Below the pieces are notes generated by a model. The model was given only the letters and a program-made list of their open reading frames with translations. It was not told the origin of the DNA and did no database searches. Shown here piece by piece: positions 41,268-49,055 of a DNA stretch of 64,000 nucleotides (within the stretch, counting starts at the first letter, position 1; each line of letters opens with the position of its first letter). Origin of the DNA: Advenella incenata (GTDB lineage Bacteria > Pseudomonadota > Gammaproteobacteria > Burkholderiales > Burkholderiaceae_B); the NCBI RefSeq assembly GCF_004217095.1, contig NZ_SHKO01000001.1:682001-746000 (forward strand), written 5' to 3'. The position numbers were made by a program, and so were the translations under genes.

Positions 41268-42044
41268 ATGCCCATGCCCTCTGCGACAAATAGTGCCTGT
41301 GTTGACCGTCTCGCTGCAGCGGCGTCAGCAGTGGCCAGGCCGGTGATCCAGCTTGACGATGTGACTGTAGGCTGGAATGGGGTGCCGGCGCTCAGTGGCG
41401 TGACGGGCACTTTTCTTGAGGGCTCGCTGACCGCGATCCTGGGCCCCAATGGCGCCGGTAAATCGACGCTGCTCAAGACTGTAACAGGGCAGTTGACGGC
41501 GCGTACCGGCAGGGTGACGATTCACGACCCTTTCCTGGGTGGAATCTCCCTGTTGCCGCAAATTAGCGAAATTGATCGCAGCTTTCCAATTACCACCTAC
41601 GATCTGGTCTCCATGGGGGCCTGGCGCCGCGTGGGTGCCTTCCGGCGCTATGACAAAGGCGAGCGCCAGCGCATTCATGAGGCGCTGGCCACCGTCGGAC
41701 TGACAGACAAATCCCGCGATCTGATTTCCAATCTGTCCGGCGGACAAATGCAGCGTGCGCTGTTTGCCCGTCTTATTGTGTGCGATGCGCCGGTCATGAT
41801 CCTGGATGAGCCTTTTACTGCTGTCGATGAGGGAACCTGCGACTTGCTGCTGCAGATTCTTCTTGACTGGCACCGCCAAGGGCGCACCGTGCTGGTGGTG
41901 CTGCATGATGCTGCGCTGGTGCGTCAGTGCTTTCCCCAAACGCTGCTGCTGGCGCGACAGGTTGTGGCCTGGGGCGACACAGCCAGTGTTCTGACCGATG
42001 CCAATCTGGAGCAGGCCCGCTCGCTGGCGCTGGGAGGGTTTTGA
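41268..42044 (+). CDS. znuC: Zinc ABC transporter ATPase ZnuC
   Basis: ATPase of a zinc/manganese-type importer. 258 residues. Walker A GPNGAGKSTLLK, Q-loop LLPQISEIDRSFPITTYDLVSMG (the ID-R-FP-T motif typical of metal-importer ATPases), signature NLSGGQMQRALFARL, Walker B PVMILDEPFTAVDE, switch His VVLHDAALV. Zinc rather than manganese is inferred from the Zur and COG0523 neighbours. The ATG at 41268 lacks a strong ribosome-binding site, and the first 25 residues are non-conserved, so a later start is possible. The stop overlaps the znuB ATG by one base. Confidence 0.9.
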   Translation: MPMPSATNSACVDRLAAAASAVARPVIQLDDVTVGWNGVPALSGVTGTFLEGSLTAILGPNGAGKSTLLKTVTGQLTARTGRVTIHDPFLGGISLLPQISEIDRSFPITTYDLVSMGAWRRVGAFRRYDKGERQRIHEALATVGLTDKSRDLISNLSGGQMQRALFARLIVCDAPVMILDEPFTAVDEGTCDLLLQILLDWHRQGRTVLVVLHDAALVRQCFPQTLLLARQVVAWGDTASVLTDANLEQARSLALGGF

Positions 42045-42901
42045 TGATCGAGGCGGTTGTTGCGGCGCTGCTTACGCCTTTTACTGAATTTGCGTTTATG
42101 AGCCGGGCCCTGTTCGGTTCGATATTCGTGTCGCTGGCCGCAGGACCGCTGGGCGTATTTTTGATTTTGCGGCGCATGAGCCTGATGGCAGATTCCATGT
42201 CGCACGCCATTTTGCCCGGTGTGGCAGTGGCATTCCTGCTGGCTGGCGTTTCCATGACAGCAATGCTGGTCGGCGGCCTGGCCACCGGTTTGCTGGTTGC
42301 CGTACTTGCCGGTAGCGTGGCCCGCTCAACCGGGCTGAAAGAGGATGCCAGTTTTGCTGCGTTTTACCTGATATCGCTGGGCCTTGGCGTGTTGTTGATT
42401 TCGCTCAAAGGCTCCAATCTGGATCTGTTGCACGTGCTGTTCGGCACTGTGCTGGGGCTCGATGACAGTCATCTGGTTTTCATCATGTGCGTCTCCAGTG
42501 TGACGCTGGTTGTGCTTGCCCTGATGTACCGGCCGCTGGTCATCGAGTGTCTTGATCCGGCTTTTCTGAAAATGGAAGGCGGTGGCGGGTCGCTGGTTCA
42601 CGGCGGCTTTCTGATTCTGCTGGTGGTCAATCTGGTAGCCGGCTACCAGGTCATGGGCACCCTGTTGGTGGTGGGGATGATGATGCTGCCGGCCGCTGCT
42701 GCGCGCTTCTGGGGGCGTACGCTGGGCTGGCAACTGGTGTTGGCTGTGTGTCTGGGCGTTGTGGCCTCTTATATCGGCCTGGTGCTGTCCTATCACTTTG
42801 GCTTGCCGGCTTCCAGCGCCATCATTCTGTCGGCCGGCGCCTTGTATATTTTGTCAATGCTATTTGGCAATCAGCACGGCTTGCTGCGATCCGGCCGCTA
42901 G
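42044..42901 (+). CDS. znuB: Zinc ABC transporter permease ZnuB
   Basis: Inner-membrane permease of the zinc importer, 285 residues with about eight helices. Family landmarks: GPLGVFLILRRMSLMADSMSHAILPGVAVAFLL, DLLHVLFGTVLGLDDSHL and MGTLLVVGMMMLPAAAARFW. The frame is open 39 codons further upstream inside znuC; the ATG at 42044, overlapping the znuC stop, starts the membrane protein proper. No substrate-binding protein gene is nearby, so the system needs a ZnuA encoded elsewhere. Confidence 0.92.
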   Translation: MIEAVVAALLTPFTEFAFMSRALFGSIFVSLAAGPLGVFLILRRMSLMADSMSHAILPGVAVAFLLAGVSMTAMLVGGLATGLLVAVLAGSVARSTGLKEDASFAAFYLISLGLGVLLISLKGSNLDLLHVLFGTVLGLDDSHLVFIMCVSSVTLVVLALMYRPLVIECLDPAFLKMEGGGGSLVHGGFLILLVVNLVAGYQVMGTLLVVGMMMLPAAAARFWGRTLGWQLVLAVCLGVVASYIGLVLSYHFGLPASSAIILSAGALYILSMLFGNQHGLLRSGR

Positions 42902-42911
42902 CAAAAAATCC

Positions 42912-43880
42912 TTATTTTTCTTTATCCGTTTCGTCCATTTTGGCTCGGGGATGCGCCTTGTCGTAAACCTGGGCCAGATGCTGAAAATCGAGCCTCGTAT
43001 AAATTTGCGTGGTGGCAATATTGGCGTGTCCCAGCATTTCCTGCACCGCACGCAAATCCTGCGCCGATTGCAGGACATGGCTGGCAAAACTGTGACGCAG
43101 GACATGCGGATGAATCTGCGCGGGAATGCCGCTGCGCAGACTCAGTTTTTTCAATTGCAATTGAACGACCCGCGGGGCAACGCGGCGACCGCGGGTGCCC
43201 AGAAACACCGCAGACTGATCGTCTGTCGTGCTGCCCGGCGGTAGCAGTTTATGCCTGACGGCCAGCCATTGCGTCAGGGCGCCGATGGCGGTGCGGCCCA
43301 GCGGCACACTGCGCGTTTTGCCGCCTTTGCCGGTGACCGTGACCTCGCCTTCGTCCAGGTTGAGCCAACTGACCGATTCATAGCCGTCCTTGCGGGTGTA
43401 ATGAATGTCCAGACTGACCAGCTCTGCCAGACGCAAGCCGCTGGAGTAGAGTACTTCGAACATGGCCTGATCCCTCAGGTCGGCCGGCTCCGTGCCGGTG
43501 GCTACCGTCGGATGGTCCAGCAGCGCCTGGGTCTGCTCCACCGATAGTGCCTTGGGCAGCGAGCGGGCGATCTTGGGCGTCTTTACATCCAGGGCAGGAT
43601 TGACTTTGACCGTGGTTTGAGGAATCCACCATTGATAAAAGCCGCGCCAGGCCGACAGAATCCGCGCCAGGCTGCGCGGACTGTAGTCCTGGGCATGCAG
43701 CCGTGCGATGGCGTGTCGTATCTGCGCATTGCTCAGATTCTCGGCGGGGGTGTCCGGGTAGAAGCCCAGCAACAGCACCAGATCACGTCGATAGGCAGAC
43801 AGCGTGTGGCTGGCATACCGTTGGTTGGTTTGCAGGTAGGCCAGCCATTTTTCCATTGAATCGGGCAGAATGCGTGTCAT
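42912..43880 (-). CDS. xerC: Tyrosine recombinase XerC
   Basis: Site-specific recombinase that resolves chromosome dimers at dif with XerD. 322 residues: N-terminal SAM-like core-binding domain (SMEKWLAYLQTNQRYASHTLSAYRRDL) and catalytic domain with Arg in SGLRLAELVSLD, Lys in TGKGGKTRSVPLG, HxxR in HPHVLRHSFASH, His in LGHANI and the nucleophile Tyr in TTQIYTRLD. The neighbours dapF and DUF484 match the conserved dapF-DUF484-xerC order, so this is XerC and not a mobile-element integrase. GGAAG precedes the ATG at 43880. Confidence 0.95.
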   Translation of the reverse strand: MTRILPDSMEKWLAYLQTNQRYASHTLSAYRRDLVLLLGFYPDTPAENLSNAQIRHAIARLHAQDYSPRSLARILSAWRGFYQWWIPQTTVKVNPALDVKTPKIARSLPKALSVEQTQALLDHPTVATGTEPADLRDQAMFEVLYSSGLRLAELVSLDIHYTRKDGYESVSWLNLDEGEVTVTGKGGKTRSVPLGRTAIGALTQWLAVRHKLLPPGSTTDDQSAVFLGTRGRRVAPRVVQLQLKKLSLRSGIPAQIHPHVLRHSFASHVLQSAQDLRAVQEMLGHANIATTQIYTRLDFQHLAQVYDKAHPRAKMDETDKEK

Positions 43881-43932
43881 GGTGCTTCCCATAAGTACTG
43901 CTGCACCTGGCCAATAGACGGTGTGGCAGGTG

Positions 43933-44595
43933 TCAGGCTGTGTAATTCAGGCGGCTTAAGCAGGCGCTGGCCAGCTTGCCGAGAATTTCAAGAAATGTCG
44001 TACCCATGTCCGGCTTGAAATGCTCGGCGCCTTCTGCGGCGAAGACCAGCACGCCAATCGTGCGCCCCTCATGTGTTAACGGCACCATGGCGACTGAGCC
44101 AGGCTTGCTGTCGAACCACCCGTGCGCCGGCAGATAGCCTTCCTGGCCGCAATAGGGTTTTTGCAGCCCGGTTACAAAGGCCTGGAGCATATCGTCGGTC
44201 CCTTGGAAGCGTTCGTCTTTGAGGGCCGGGAGATTCCACAGGCGCAGGGCCACTTCCAGCATATCGAATTCCTGGCGCAACCCGTCTACCACGCGTTGCG
44301 GCAGCCGCTGGGGATCTTGCTCTGCCAGCATGTGCGTACACCAGAGCGTGACATGATCGCTGATGGCTTCATTGGAATTGGCATTGTGCAGCAGTTCAGA
44401 CAGCTTCCACTCCAGTTCCTTGTTGCGCGTGCGCAGCGTCAGGATCTGGCGTTCACCCAATGACAGTGTATTGCGTGCATGAGGGTGGGGCACTTTCAGA
44501 GACGAAAAAATATCGGCGTGCTCATCAAAAAAAGCAGGATTGTCCTGCAGAAATTGTGCGACGGTTTCTGCTGTCAGTGTGGCAGCTTCAGACAT
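43933..44595 (-). CDS. DUF484 family protein
   Basis: Conserved protein of unknown role usually encoded between dapF and xerC. 220 residues: N-terminal helical part (ETVAQFLQDNPAFFDEHADIFSSLKVPHP and a coiled-coil-like RQILTLRTRNKELEWKLSELLHNANSNE), then a GAF-like domain (VVDGLRQEFDMLEVALRLW to the end; VAMVPLTHEGRTIGVLVFAAEGAEHFKPDMGT). Small-molecule sensing is inferred from the GAF-like fold only. 12 bases separate it from dapF. Confidence 0.9.
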   Translation of the reverse strand: MSEAATLTAETVAQFLQDNPAFFDEHADIFSSLKVPHPHARNTLSLGERQILTLRTRNKELEWKLSELLHNANSNEAISDHVTLWCTHMLAEQDPQRLPQRVVDGLRQEFDMLEVALRLWNLPALKDERFQGTDDMLQAFVTGLQKPYCGQEGYLPAHGWFDSKPGSVAMVPLTHEGRTIGVLVFAAEGAEHFKPDMGTTFLEILGKLASACLSRLNYTA

Positions 44596-44607
44596 GAGTA
44601 CGTTCCT

Positions 44608-45495
44608 TTATAAAGCAGTGCTGTTGCGATACTGCGCAACCAGGCGATCAATGTTTATTTCACTTGAAAATACCGTTACGGCCGGGCCGCGCATGGTAAT
44701 TTGCGTGCCGTCCCAGGCGATGTTCAGATCGCCGCCGCGCGTATGGACGGTCACCGGCGATTGCAGGCGCCCGCGACGAATGCCCGCGACTACGGCAGCG
44801 CAGGCGCCGGTCCCGCAGGCCAGCGTTTCACCAGCCCCGCGTTCATAAACCCGCAAGTTGATCGTATGCGGATCGACGATTTGCATAAACCCGGCATTGA
44901 CGCGATTGCCAAAGCGCGGGTGCCCTTCGATCAAAGGACCTTGCACGGCGACAGGTGCGCTGGCCACATCATTTATGATCTGCACGGCATGCGGGTTGGA
45001 AATGGCAACCAGCGAGAGCGTGACCGTATCGCCATTGCTCAGCGGCAAGGGCCATAGTGTGTCGTCATGATCGCGCGTACTTTGCAGATCGCTTGTGTCA
45101 AATGCAACAGCCTCGGGTTCAAAGCGGGTTTGTCCCATATTGACCGTGACTGTTGCATCATCAGCTTCTTCAAGCGTGATCAGGCCGGTGGCAATTTCGG
45201 CCTTCAGCGGATTGCGCGAAGACAGTTTCTGTTCATGCACAAAGCGGACAAAACAGCGGGCGCCGTTGCCGCAATGCTCTACTTCAGTGCCATCGGCGTT
45301 GAAAATGCGATAGCGGAAATCAGCTTCAGGGTGGCTTGGTGCTTCGACCAGCAGGATCTGATCTGCGCCGATGCCAAATTGCCGGTGCGCCAGAGCGCGC
45401 GCACGTTCGGGCGTCATGTCGATGGACTGACGTACGCCATCGAGCACAACAAAGTCGTTGCCGGCACCGTGCATTTTCGAGAAAGACCAGATCAT
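44608..45495 (-). CDS. dapF: Diaminopimelate epimerase
   Basis: Interconverts LL- and meso-diaminopimelate for lysine and peptidoglycan. 295 residues, slightly longer than E. coli (274). Catalytic cysteines lie in [10 protein letters not shown] and [10 protein letters not shown]; the N-terminus is [19 protein letters not shown] at 45495 starts the conserved protein; the frame opens at 45531. Part of the minus-strand series lpxL-dapF-DUF484-xerC. Confidence 0.96.
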   Translation of the reverse strand: MIWSFSKMHGAGNDFVVLDGVRQSIDMTPERARALAHRQFGIGADQILLVEAPSHPEADFRYRIFNADGTEVEHCGNGARCFVRFVHEQKLSSRNPLKAEIATGLITLEEADDATVTVNMGQTRFEPEAVAFDTSDLQSTRDHDDTLWPLPLSNGDTVTLSLVAISNPHAVQIINDVASAPVAVQGPLIEGHPRFGNRVNAGFMQIVDPHTINLRVYERGAGETLACGTGACAAVVAGIRRGRLQSPVTVHTRGGDLNIAWDGTQITMRGPAVTVFSSEINIDRLVAQYRNSTAL

Positions 45496-45574
45496 TGAAC
45501 GTTTTCCTGATTGAACCGCTGTATTGGACATTATTATCGCCGATCCCGCGCGGCAGCACCATGACCATGCGCCA

Positions 45575-46456
45575 TCAGTAGAATTTCTTTTCCCCTTCGG
45601 GGCGGGTTTTGAAGCGTCGGTGCACCCAATAATACTGGGGCGGATCGGCGCGCACCCACGCTTCCAGCTGTTGATTGCCGAAAAGCGTGGCCTGTTCCAG
45701 GCTCATCTGGCCCGGGAAGTCGGCAAAGGGCGGCAACACCTGGGTGTGATAGTGACCGGTGGCGCTGTCCCAGCGGGTCACGATGGGGATCACGTCGGCC
45801 TTCCAGGCCCGGGCAATTTGAGCGGTTGCCGGCAGGGTTGCGGCAGGTATGCCGAAGAAAGGTACAAAGAGGGCTCCTTCACGACCAAAGTCCATGTCCG
45901 GCAGGTAATACACTGGTGTGCCCTGGCGCAGTTGCCGGATGAGACCGCGGATGCCTTCCTTGCGGGGTATCTGGGTCACTTTGTTGAAGCGACCGCGGCC
46001 TTTGATCATGATGGCGTCAACCTGCGGATCGGATGCGGGCGTGTACATGGTGGCCGATTTGACCAGATGCATGGACAAAATAGTGGCTGCGGCGTCCAGT
46101 CCGACAAAGTGCGGGGCAAACATCAAGGTGGGTCGGGGCGAGTCGATGCTGTTCTGGATGTGTTCGTAGCCGCTCAGGTGCACCATGCGACGGATTTTAT
46201 CTTCCGAGCCGTACCACAGCACGGCGCGATCAATCATGGTCTGGGCCAGGGCGCGGAAATGTTCCCGCAGCCAGTGCTGGCGCTGCGCCGGCGTCGCCTC
46301 GGGGAAACACAATTGCAGATTGGTGCTCACGATGAAGCGGCGGCGCTTCATCAGCGTACGCATTAAGATTGCGCAGATGCTGCCCAGGCCCAGACGCAGG
46401 CTGTCCGGCAATAGATTGATGGTGCGGAAAAGAAAAACAAGTAATGCGGATTTCAT
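45575..46456 (-). CDS. Lipid A biosynthesis acyltransferase (LpxL/HtrB family)
   Basis: Late acyltransferase that adds a secondary acyl chain to lipid A at the inner membrane. 293 residues: N-terminal membrane segment ([14 protein letters not shown]), HX4D catalytic motif with His116 and Asp121 (APHFVGLD), then [26 protein letters not shown] and [15 protein letters not shown]. LpxL and LpxM types cannot be told apart safely. ATG at 46456 is chosen; a frame open to 46633 would add an implausible Cys/Ser-rich leader. First gene of the minus-strand dapF cluster. Confidence 0.92.
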   Translation of the reverse strand: MKSALLVFLFRTINLLPDSLRLGLGSICAILMRTLMKRRRFIVSTNLQLCFPEATPAQRQHWLREHFRALAQTMIDRAVLWYGSEDKIRRMVHLSGYEHIQNSIDSPRPTLMFAPHFVGLDAAATILSMHLVKSATMYTPASDPQVDAIMIKGRGRFNKVTQIPRKEGIRGLIRQLRQGTPVYYLPDMDFGREGALFVPFFGIPAATLPATAQIARAWKADVIPIVTRWDSATGHYHTQVLPPFADFPGQMSLEQATLFGNQQLEAWVRADPPQYYWVHRRFKTRPEGEKKFY

Positions 46457-46670
46457 AATGTTTGAAGATAAGCGGAGTGCGTCATGACAATATGTGCTGG
46501 CAGTGCAATGTGACGAGCACGTCGCTGTCTGCCGGTCTGTTGGCGTTGCCGGCAGACGGGAGGCGATCCTGGATTTTTTCGATTGTAATGGAGAAAGGCA
46601 AGGCGTTGTCCAGGCAGTTGCCTCAAGCAGCAAGACGGGCTACTTGGCAAAAAACACGGATATTTTTATA

Positions 46671-46684
46671 TGCATGCGCAGACA
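46671..46684. promoter_or_regulatory. Degenerate second copy of the SMR/marR operator
   Basis: TGCATGCGCAGACA matches TGCATG-N2-CATGCA in the left half and at four of six bases in the right half. It lies just upstream of the TTGACA of the SMR promoter, so with the perfect copy at 46719 it would bracket the promoter. Confidence 0.35.
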
Positions 46685-46690
46685 AATAGT

Positions 46691-46717
46691 TTGACAGATA
46701 TTTTTGTTTCTTATAAT
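46691..46717 (+). promoter_or_regulatory. Promoter of the SMR efflux pair
   Basis: Perfect TTGACA (46691-46696) and perfect TATAAT (46712-46717), but with a short 15-base spacer; TAATAT (46714-46719) gives a 17-base spacer. A palindromic operator begins directly after it. The rest of the 350-base lpxL-SMR gap holds nothing else I can name. Confidence 0.65.
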
Positions 46718-46718
46718 A

Positions 46719-46732
46719 TGCATGCACATGCA
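46719..46732. promoter_or_regulatory. Palindromic operator TGCATG-N2-CATGCA upstream of the SMR genes
   Basis: Perfect 6+6 inverted repeat with centre CA, lying at the expected transcription start of the SMR pair, 75 bases before the first ATG. An identical dyad with centre GA occurs upstream of marR (47771-47784). Confidence 0.7.
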
Positions 46733-46806
46733 AATAATAGATGAATTCAGATGAGCGCTATTACCGGGCATGAAAGCAAGCTGTTGAACACTCTATTAAA
46801 GGAAAA

Positions 46807-47130
46807 ATGATGAGCTGGTTATATCTTGGAATCGCCGTGGTCTTTGAGGTCGCGGTTGCAATATCGGCAGGCAATGCCAAGGGGTTCACCCGGGCAGGGT
46901 GGACGATCGCCACCCTTGTCAGTGGCGTCATTGCTACCTATTTTCTCAGCCTTGCGCTGCTGACTTTCGATGTAGGCATTGGCTACGCAATCTGGACTTC
47001 GGTTGCAGGCGTGGGCATCGTTATTCTGGGCGCACTGTTCTTTGGGCAGCGACTCAACTGGCAAAAGGTCCTGGGAATTGTTCTGGTTATCGGGGGCGTT
47101 GTTGGTTTGCAGCTCAGTGCTGCGGCATAA
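46807..47130 (+). CDS. Small multidrug resistance (SMR) efflux subunit 1
   Basis: 107-residue protein with four transmembrane helices and the family-defining Glu14 (VVFEVAVAISAGNAKGFT) that couples proton and cation movement. Helix 3 carries GIGYAIWTSVAGVGIVILG. AAAGGAAAA lies upstream of ATG-ATG. A second SMR gene follows after 53 bases, so this is probably a heterodimeric pair like EbrAB or YkkCD. The substrate, a lipophilic or guanidinium-type cation, is not decidable from sequence. Confidence 0.9.
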   Translation: MMSWLYLGIAVVFEVAVAISAGNAKGFTRAGWTIATLVSGVIATYFLSLALLTFDVGIGYAIWTSVAGVGIVILGALFFGQRLNWQKVLGIVLVIGGVVGLQLSAAA

Positions 47131-47183
47131 CGCATTGACAGGTATTGGTTAATTTAATTTATATAATTTTGAAGGAAATAGAT

Positions 47184-47555
47184 ATGTCGACAACAAACAA
47201 AAAAAATCCGGGCAGTGGGCAGGCATGGATGATGCTGCTGCTGGCCGGCGCGTTCGAAATCGGTTACGCGCTCAGTGTGGGTGGAAGCAAAGCCTTTACC
47301 GTATTGAGCTGGTCGCTTGCTGCCATCGTGTTCTTTTTGCTCACGCTGTATTTTCTCAGTGCCGCCCTGAGGACGATTGACGTGGGGATAGGCTACGCAG
47401 TCTGGGCGGGCATTGGCGCGGTCGGCGCGGCTGCTTTTGGCAGCATCCTGCTTGATCAACCGCTGACGGCAGTGCAGGTATTTTGGCTGGTCGTCATCAT
47501 CGCAGGGGTCGTCTGGCTCAAACTGGCCGATAGTGTCAAACTGCAGGCTGAGTAA
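47184..47555 (+). CDS. Small multidrug resistance (SMR) efflux subunit 2
   Basis: 123-residue partner subunit with a polar N-terminal extension of about 14 residues, four helices and the conserved Glu25 (AGAFEIGYALSVGGSKAFT). Helix 3 reads GIGYAVWAGIGAVGAAAFG, close to the SugE/guanidinium-exporter pattern. GAAGGAAA lies upstream of the ATG at 47184; the frame also opens at 47145, without a ribosome-binding site. Cotranscribed with subunit 1. I found no guanidine riboswitch upstream. Confidence 0.9.
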   Translation: MSTTNKKNPGSGQAWMMLLLAGAFEIGYALSVGGSKAFTVLSWSLAAIVFFLLTLYFLSAALRTIDVGIGYAVWAGIGAVGAAAFGSILLDQPLTAVQVFWLVVIIAGVVWLKLADSVKLQAE

Positions 47556-47628
47556 AGCAGCGAGCCATTCTGACCGACTGTTTGCTGCGATGCTGAAACA
47601 AACGGACAGGCATATTCAGGAGGAAAAA

Positions 47629-47805
47629 ATGGTTTTGACTATCGTGGCGGCTACACGGTTTTGGCCGGCGATCCCTTTGGCTGGCATTTGCCCGAGGTCA
47701 GAACACTGCCTGCGTGCGAAGGTTTGCAGCCGTTTCTGGCGTTTCGCACCGGTCTGCCTCGGCATGATTTTGCATGGACATGCATATGATAAGATATTCT
47801 GCTGA
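47629..47805 (+). CDS. Candidate 58-aa ORF with strong ribosome-binding site ahead of marR
   Basis: AGGAGG ends five bases before the ATG at 47629. The product (starts MVLTIVAATRFWPAIPLAG) is Cys- and Arg-rich with no recognised family. The last part of the frame overlaps the marR operator. Another reading frame across the same bases is also open (47574-47789) but has no suitable start near its beginning, so this stretch may be a decayed gene. Low confidence. Confidence 0.25.
   Translation: MVLTIVAATRFWPAIPLAGICPRSEHCLRAKVCSRFWRFAPVCLGMILHGHAYDKIFC
47771..47784. promoter_or_regulatory. Palindromic operator upstream of marR
   Basis: TGCATGGACATGCA, a perfect 6+6 inverted repeat identical in both arms to the one at the SMR promoter. 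TATGAT (47785-47790) follows immediately and may be the marR -10, so binding here would block marR transcription (autoregulation). Confidence 0.7.
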
Positions 47806-47830
47806 ACGATTAAGGACGTGGTGATCTTCA

Positions 47831-48241
47831 ATGTCAAAGAAAAGTGATACGTGGCTCAAGCTGATTCAGGTGATCGCCAATGTCGAGACCCGGCTTGGGG
47901 CGGTGCTGCAGGCGCAGCATGGGCTTGGCCTTTCAGAGTATCGCGCGCTTGAGGTATTGGCGCGTTCGCCCAACGCCGAATTGCGCATGCAGGAGCTTGC
48001 GTCGCATCTGCGCTTGAACCAGAGTTCAGTCTCGCGGATGGCTGAGCGCCTGGAACGTGTCGGGTTCACTATTCGCGATCTGTGCCCGGACGACAAACGG
48101 GGGGTTTATACCGTGATCACCGATAAAGGGCGAGCGCATCTGGATGGCGCGCGAGTCGATTACGAAAATACGCTGGATGATGCACTCAAAGAATGCGGGT
48201 GTGAAAAGCTGCTGCTCATGAAATTTATCAATGCAGGATAA
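47831..48241 (+). CDS. MarR-family transcriptional regulator
   Basis: Winged-helix dimeric repressor of 136 residues. The recognition region is MQELASHLRLNQSSVSRMAERLERVGFTIRDLCPDDKRGVYTVITDKG, with the family's D-R motif in DDKRG on the wing. The short C-terminal helix (LDDALKECGCEKLLLMKFI) includes two cysteines, CGC, that might sense oxidants or metals. It is likely the local regulator of the SMR pair, because both promoters share the same dyad. Confidence 0.88.
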   Translation: MSKKSDTWLKLIQVIANVETRLGAVLQAQHGLGLSEYRALEVLARSPNAELRMQELASHLRLNQSSVSRMAERLERVGFTIRDLCPDDKRGVYTVITDKGRAHLDGARVDYENTLDDALKECGCEKLLLMKFINAG

Positions 48242-48462
48242 CTTGCCTGGCGCTATCGTTATGGCTGCGCCGCTTGGAAGGGGTGAGGGTGTCAGGCGCC
48301 AAGTTATGTCGGCGCGCCATGTCGCCGGCACTTGGCGTCGGCCTGTTCCAATGCACCATTCTGGATGGTGGCGTACCCTGGATGGTTTACAGGTATGGCC
48401 AGCCCGCCATCGGTTTTCCACAATTGACACAATCCCGGACTATTCAGTACATTAACACCTGA

Positions 48463-48488
48463 ACCGGTACGGCCCGTACCGTACCGGT
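48463..48488. repeat. 10-bp perfect inverted repeat after the micro-ORF
   Basis: ACCGGTACGG (48463-48472) and CCGTACCGGT (48479-48488), 6-base loop. It lies six bases after the micro-ORF stop on the minus strand; there is no T run, so it may be a transcript-stabilising hairpin or a weak terminator. Confidence 0.6.
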
Positions 48489-48494
48489 CCCTGA

Positions 48495-48563
48495 TCAATA
48501 GGCTGGCGTCATAAACACCAGCATCAATACGATCAGGATAAGTAGAAATACGATCTGTTTCAT
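48495..48563 (-). CDS. Candidate 22-aa hydrophobic microprotein
   Basis: ATG at 48563 with AAGGA seven bases upstream (minus strand), TGA at 48495-48497. The product starts MKQIVFLLILIVLML and ends FMTPAY, a single membrane helix with one Lys at the N-terminus, the size and style of known bacterial small membrane proteins. A perfect hairpin follows the stop. Too short for family recognition. Confidence 0.45.
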   Translation of the reverse strand: MKQIVFLLILIVLMLVFMTPAY

Positions 48564-48583
48564 CGTACACTCCTTATCAGATT

Positions 48584-48607
48584 GGCCCGGCTTCGGTCGG
48601 GCCTTTT
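48584..48607 (+). terminator. GC-rich hairpin with T run
   Basis: GGCCCG (48584-48589) pairs with CGGGCC (48598-48603), followed by TTTT on the plus strand. It may stop readthrough from marR; on the minus strand it lies in the leader of the micro-ORF. Confidence 0.5.
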
Positions 48608-48779
48608 ACCGTCTGCTGCTCATCAGCACTGTGGCAAAAGCGCCTGGCGCCTGCCACGGCGATATTTTCTGCAAATCCATGTTCTTGCAGTCAGCCGTTG
48701 CGTCGTATTTATCTGCCTCGTTTTCTACGGAGGCAGCCTGTTCCCGTTTGCAGTCCTTAACGGCAATCACCGTGCCCAT
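48606..48779 (-). CDS. Candidate 57-aa ORF, minus strand
   Basis: ATG at 48779, TAA at 48606-48608. The product begins MGTVIAVKDCKREQAAS and is hydrophilic with Asp, Glu, Lys and Ala, a composition more protein-like than the overlapping plus-strand frames. There is no clear ribosome-binding site or known family. It would be the upstream neighbour of the micro-ORF, and could be a remnant. Confidence 0.25.
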   Translation of the reverse strand: MGTVIAVKDCKREQAASVENEADKYDATADCKNMDLQKISPWQAPGAFATVLMSSRR

Positions 48780-49055
48780 GCACGCCGTGTCGTTGCGCCG
48801 GGCTGCCTTTTATCTACTGCTATCAGGGTTTTTCAGGCCTTCGCAGTCAAATTGTCATAAAATGATTTCCGGTCGCTGAGTTAACCGACAACTTGCGGGG
48901 CGACAGCTGAATACACGGTGCACATGCCAGGCTTGGCGTGGGGTCGTGTTCAGATACATTCCGCTAAAGCGTCGCGCCAGTATTAATCCCATTCGGTGCT
49001 GCGTGTTCTTTTTAAGAATGTCGGTTTTGTTTTGACACTATTAATTGGACGCAAC

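Larger units (their letters stand above)
48242..49055 (+). other. 814-base region between marR and metK
   Basis: No standard-size gene is supported. It holds a 10-bp inverted repeat (48463-48488), a 22-aa minus-strand micro-ORF (48495-48563), a GC-rich hairpin with T run (48584-48607), a 57-aa minus-strand ORF (48606-48779) and, in the last 200 bases, the metK leader, in which I find neither a clear promoter nor a known riboswitch. Plus-strand frames at 48582-48860 and 48631-48879 look spurious. Confidence 0.5.

Noticed and set aside
42912-43880. Tyrosine recombinase as sign of a mobile element
   Set aside because: Conserved dapF-DUF484-xerC context shows it is housekeeping XerC.
46733-46806. 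Possible guanidine riboswitch ahead of the SMR pair
   Set aside because: SMR exporters of the SugE type are sometimes preceded by one, but no paired ACGR-loop hairpins or other guanidine riboswitch pattern is present.
48582-48879. Plus-strand frames of 82-92 aa between marR and metK
   Set aside because: Two competing frames, no ribosome-binding site, and one begins within a terminator-like hairpin; the opposite strand looks more protein-like.
48860-49055. SAM riboswitch upstream of metK
   Set aside because: No SAM-I, SAM-II or related pattern recognised; only the SAH riboswitch downstream is supported.
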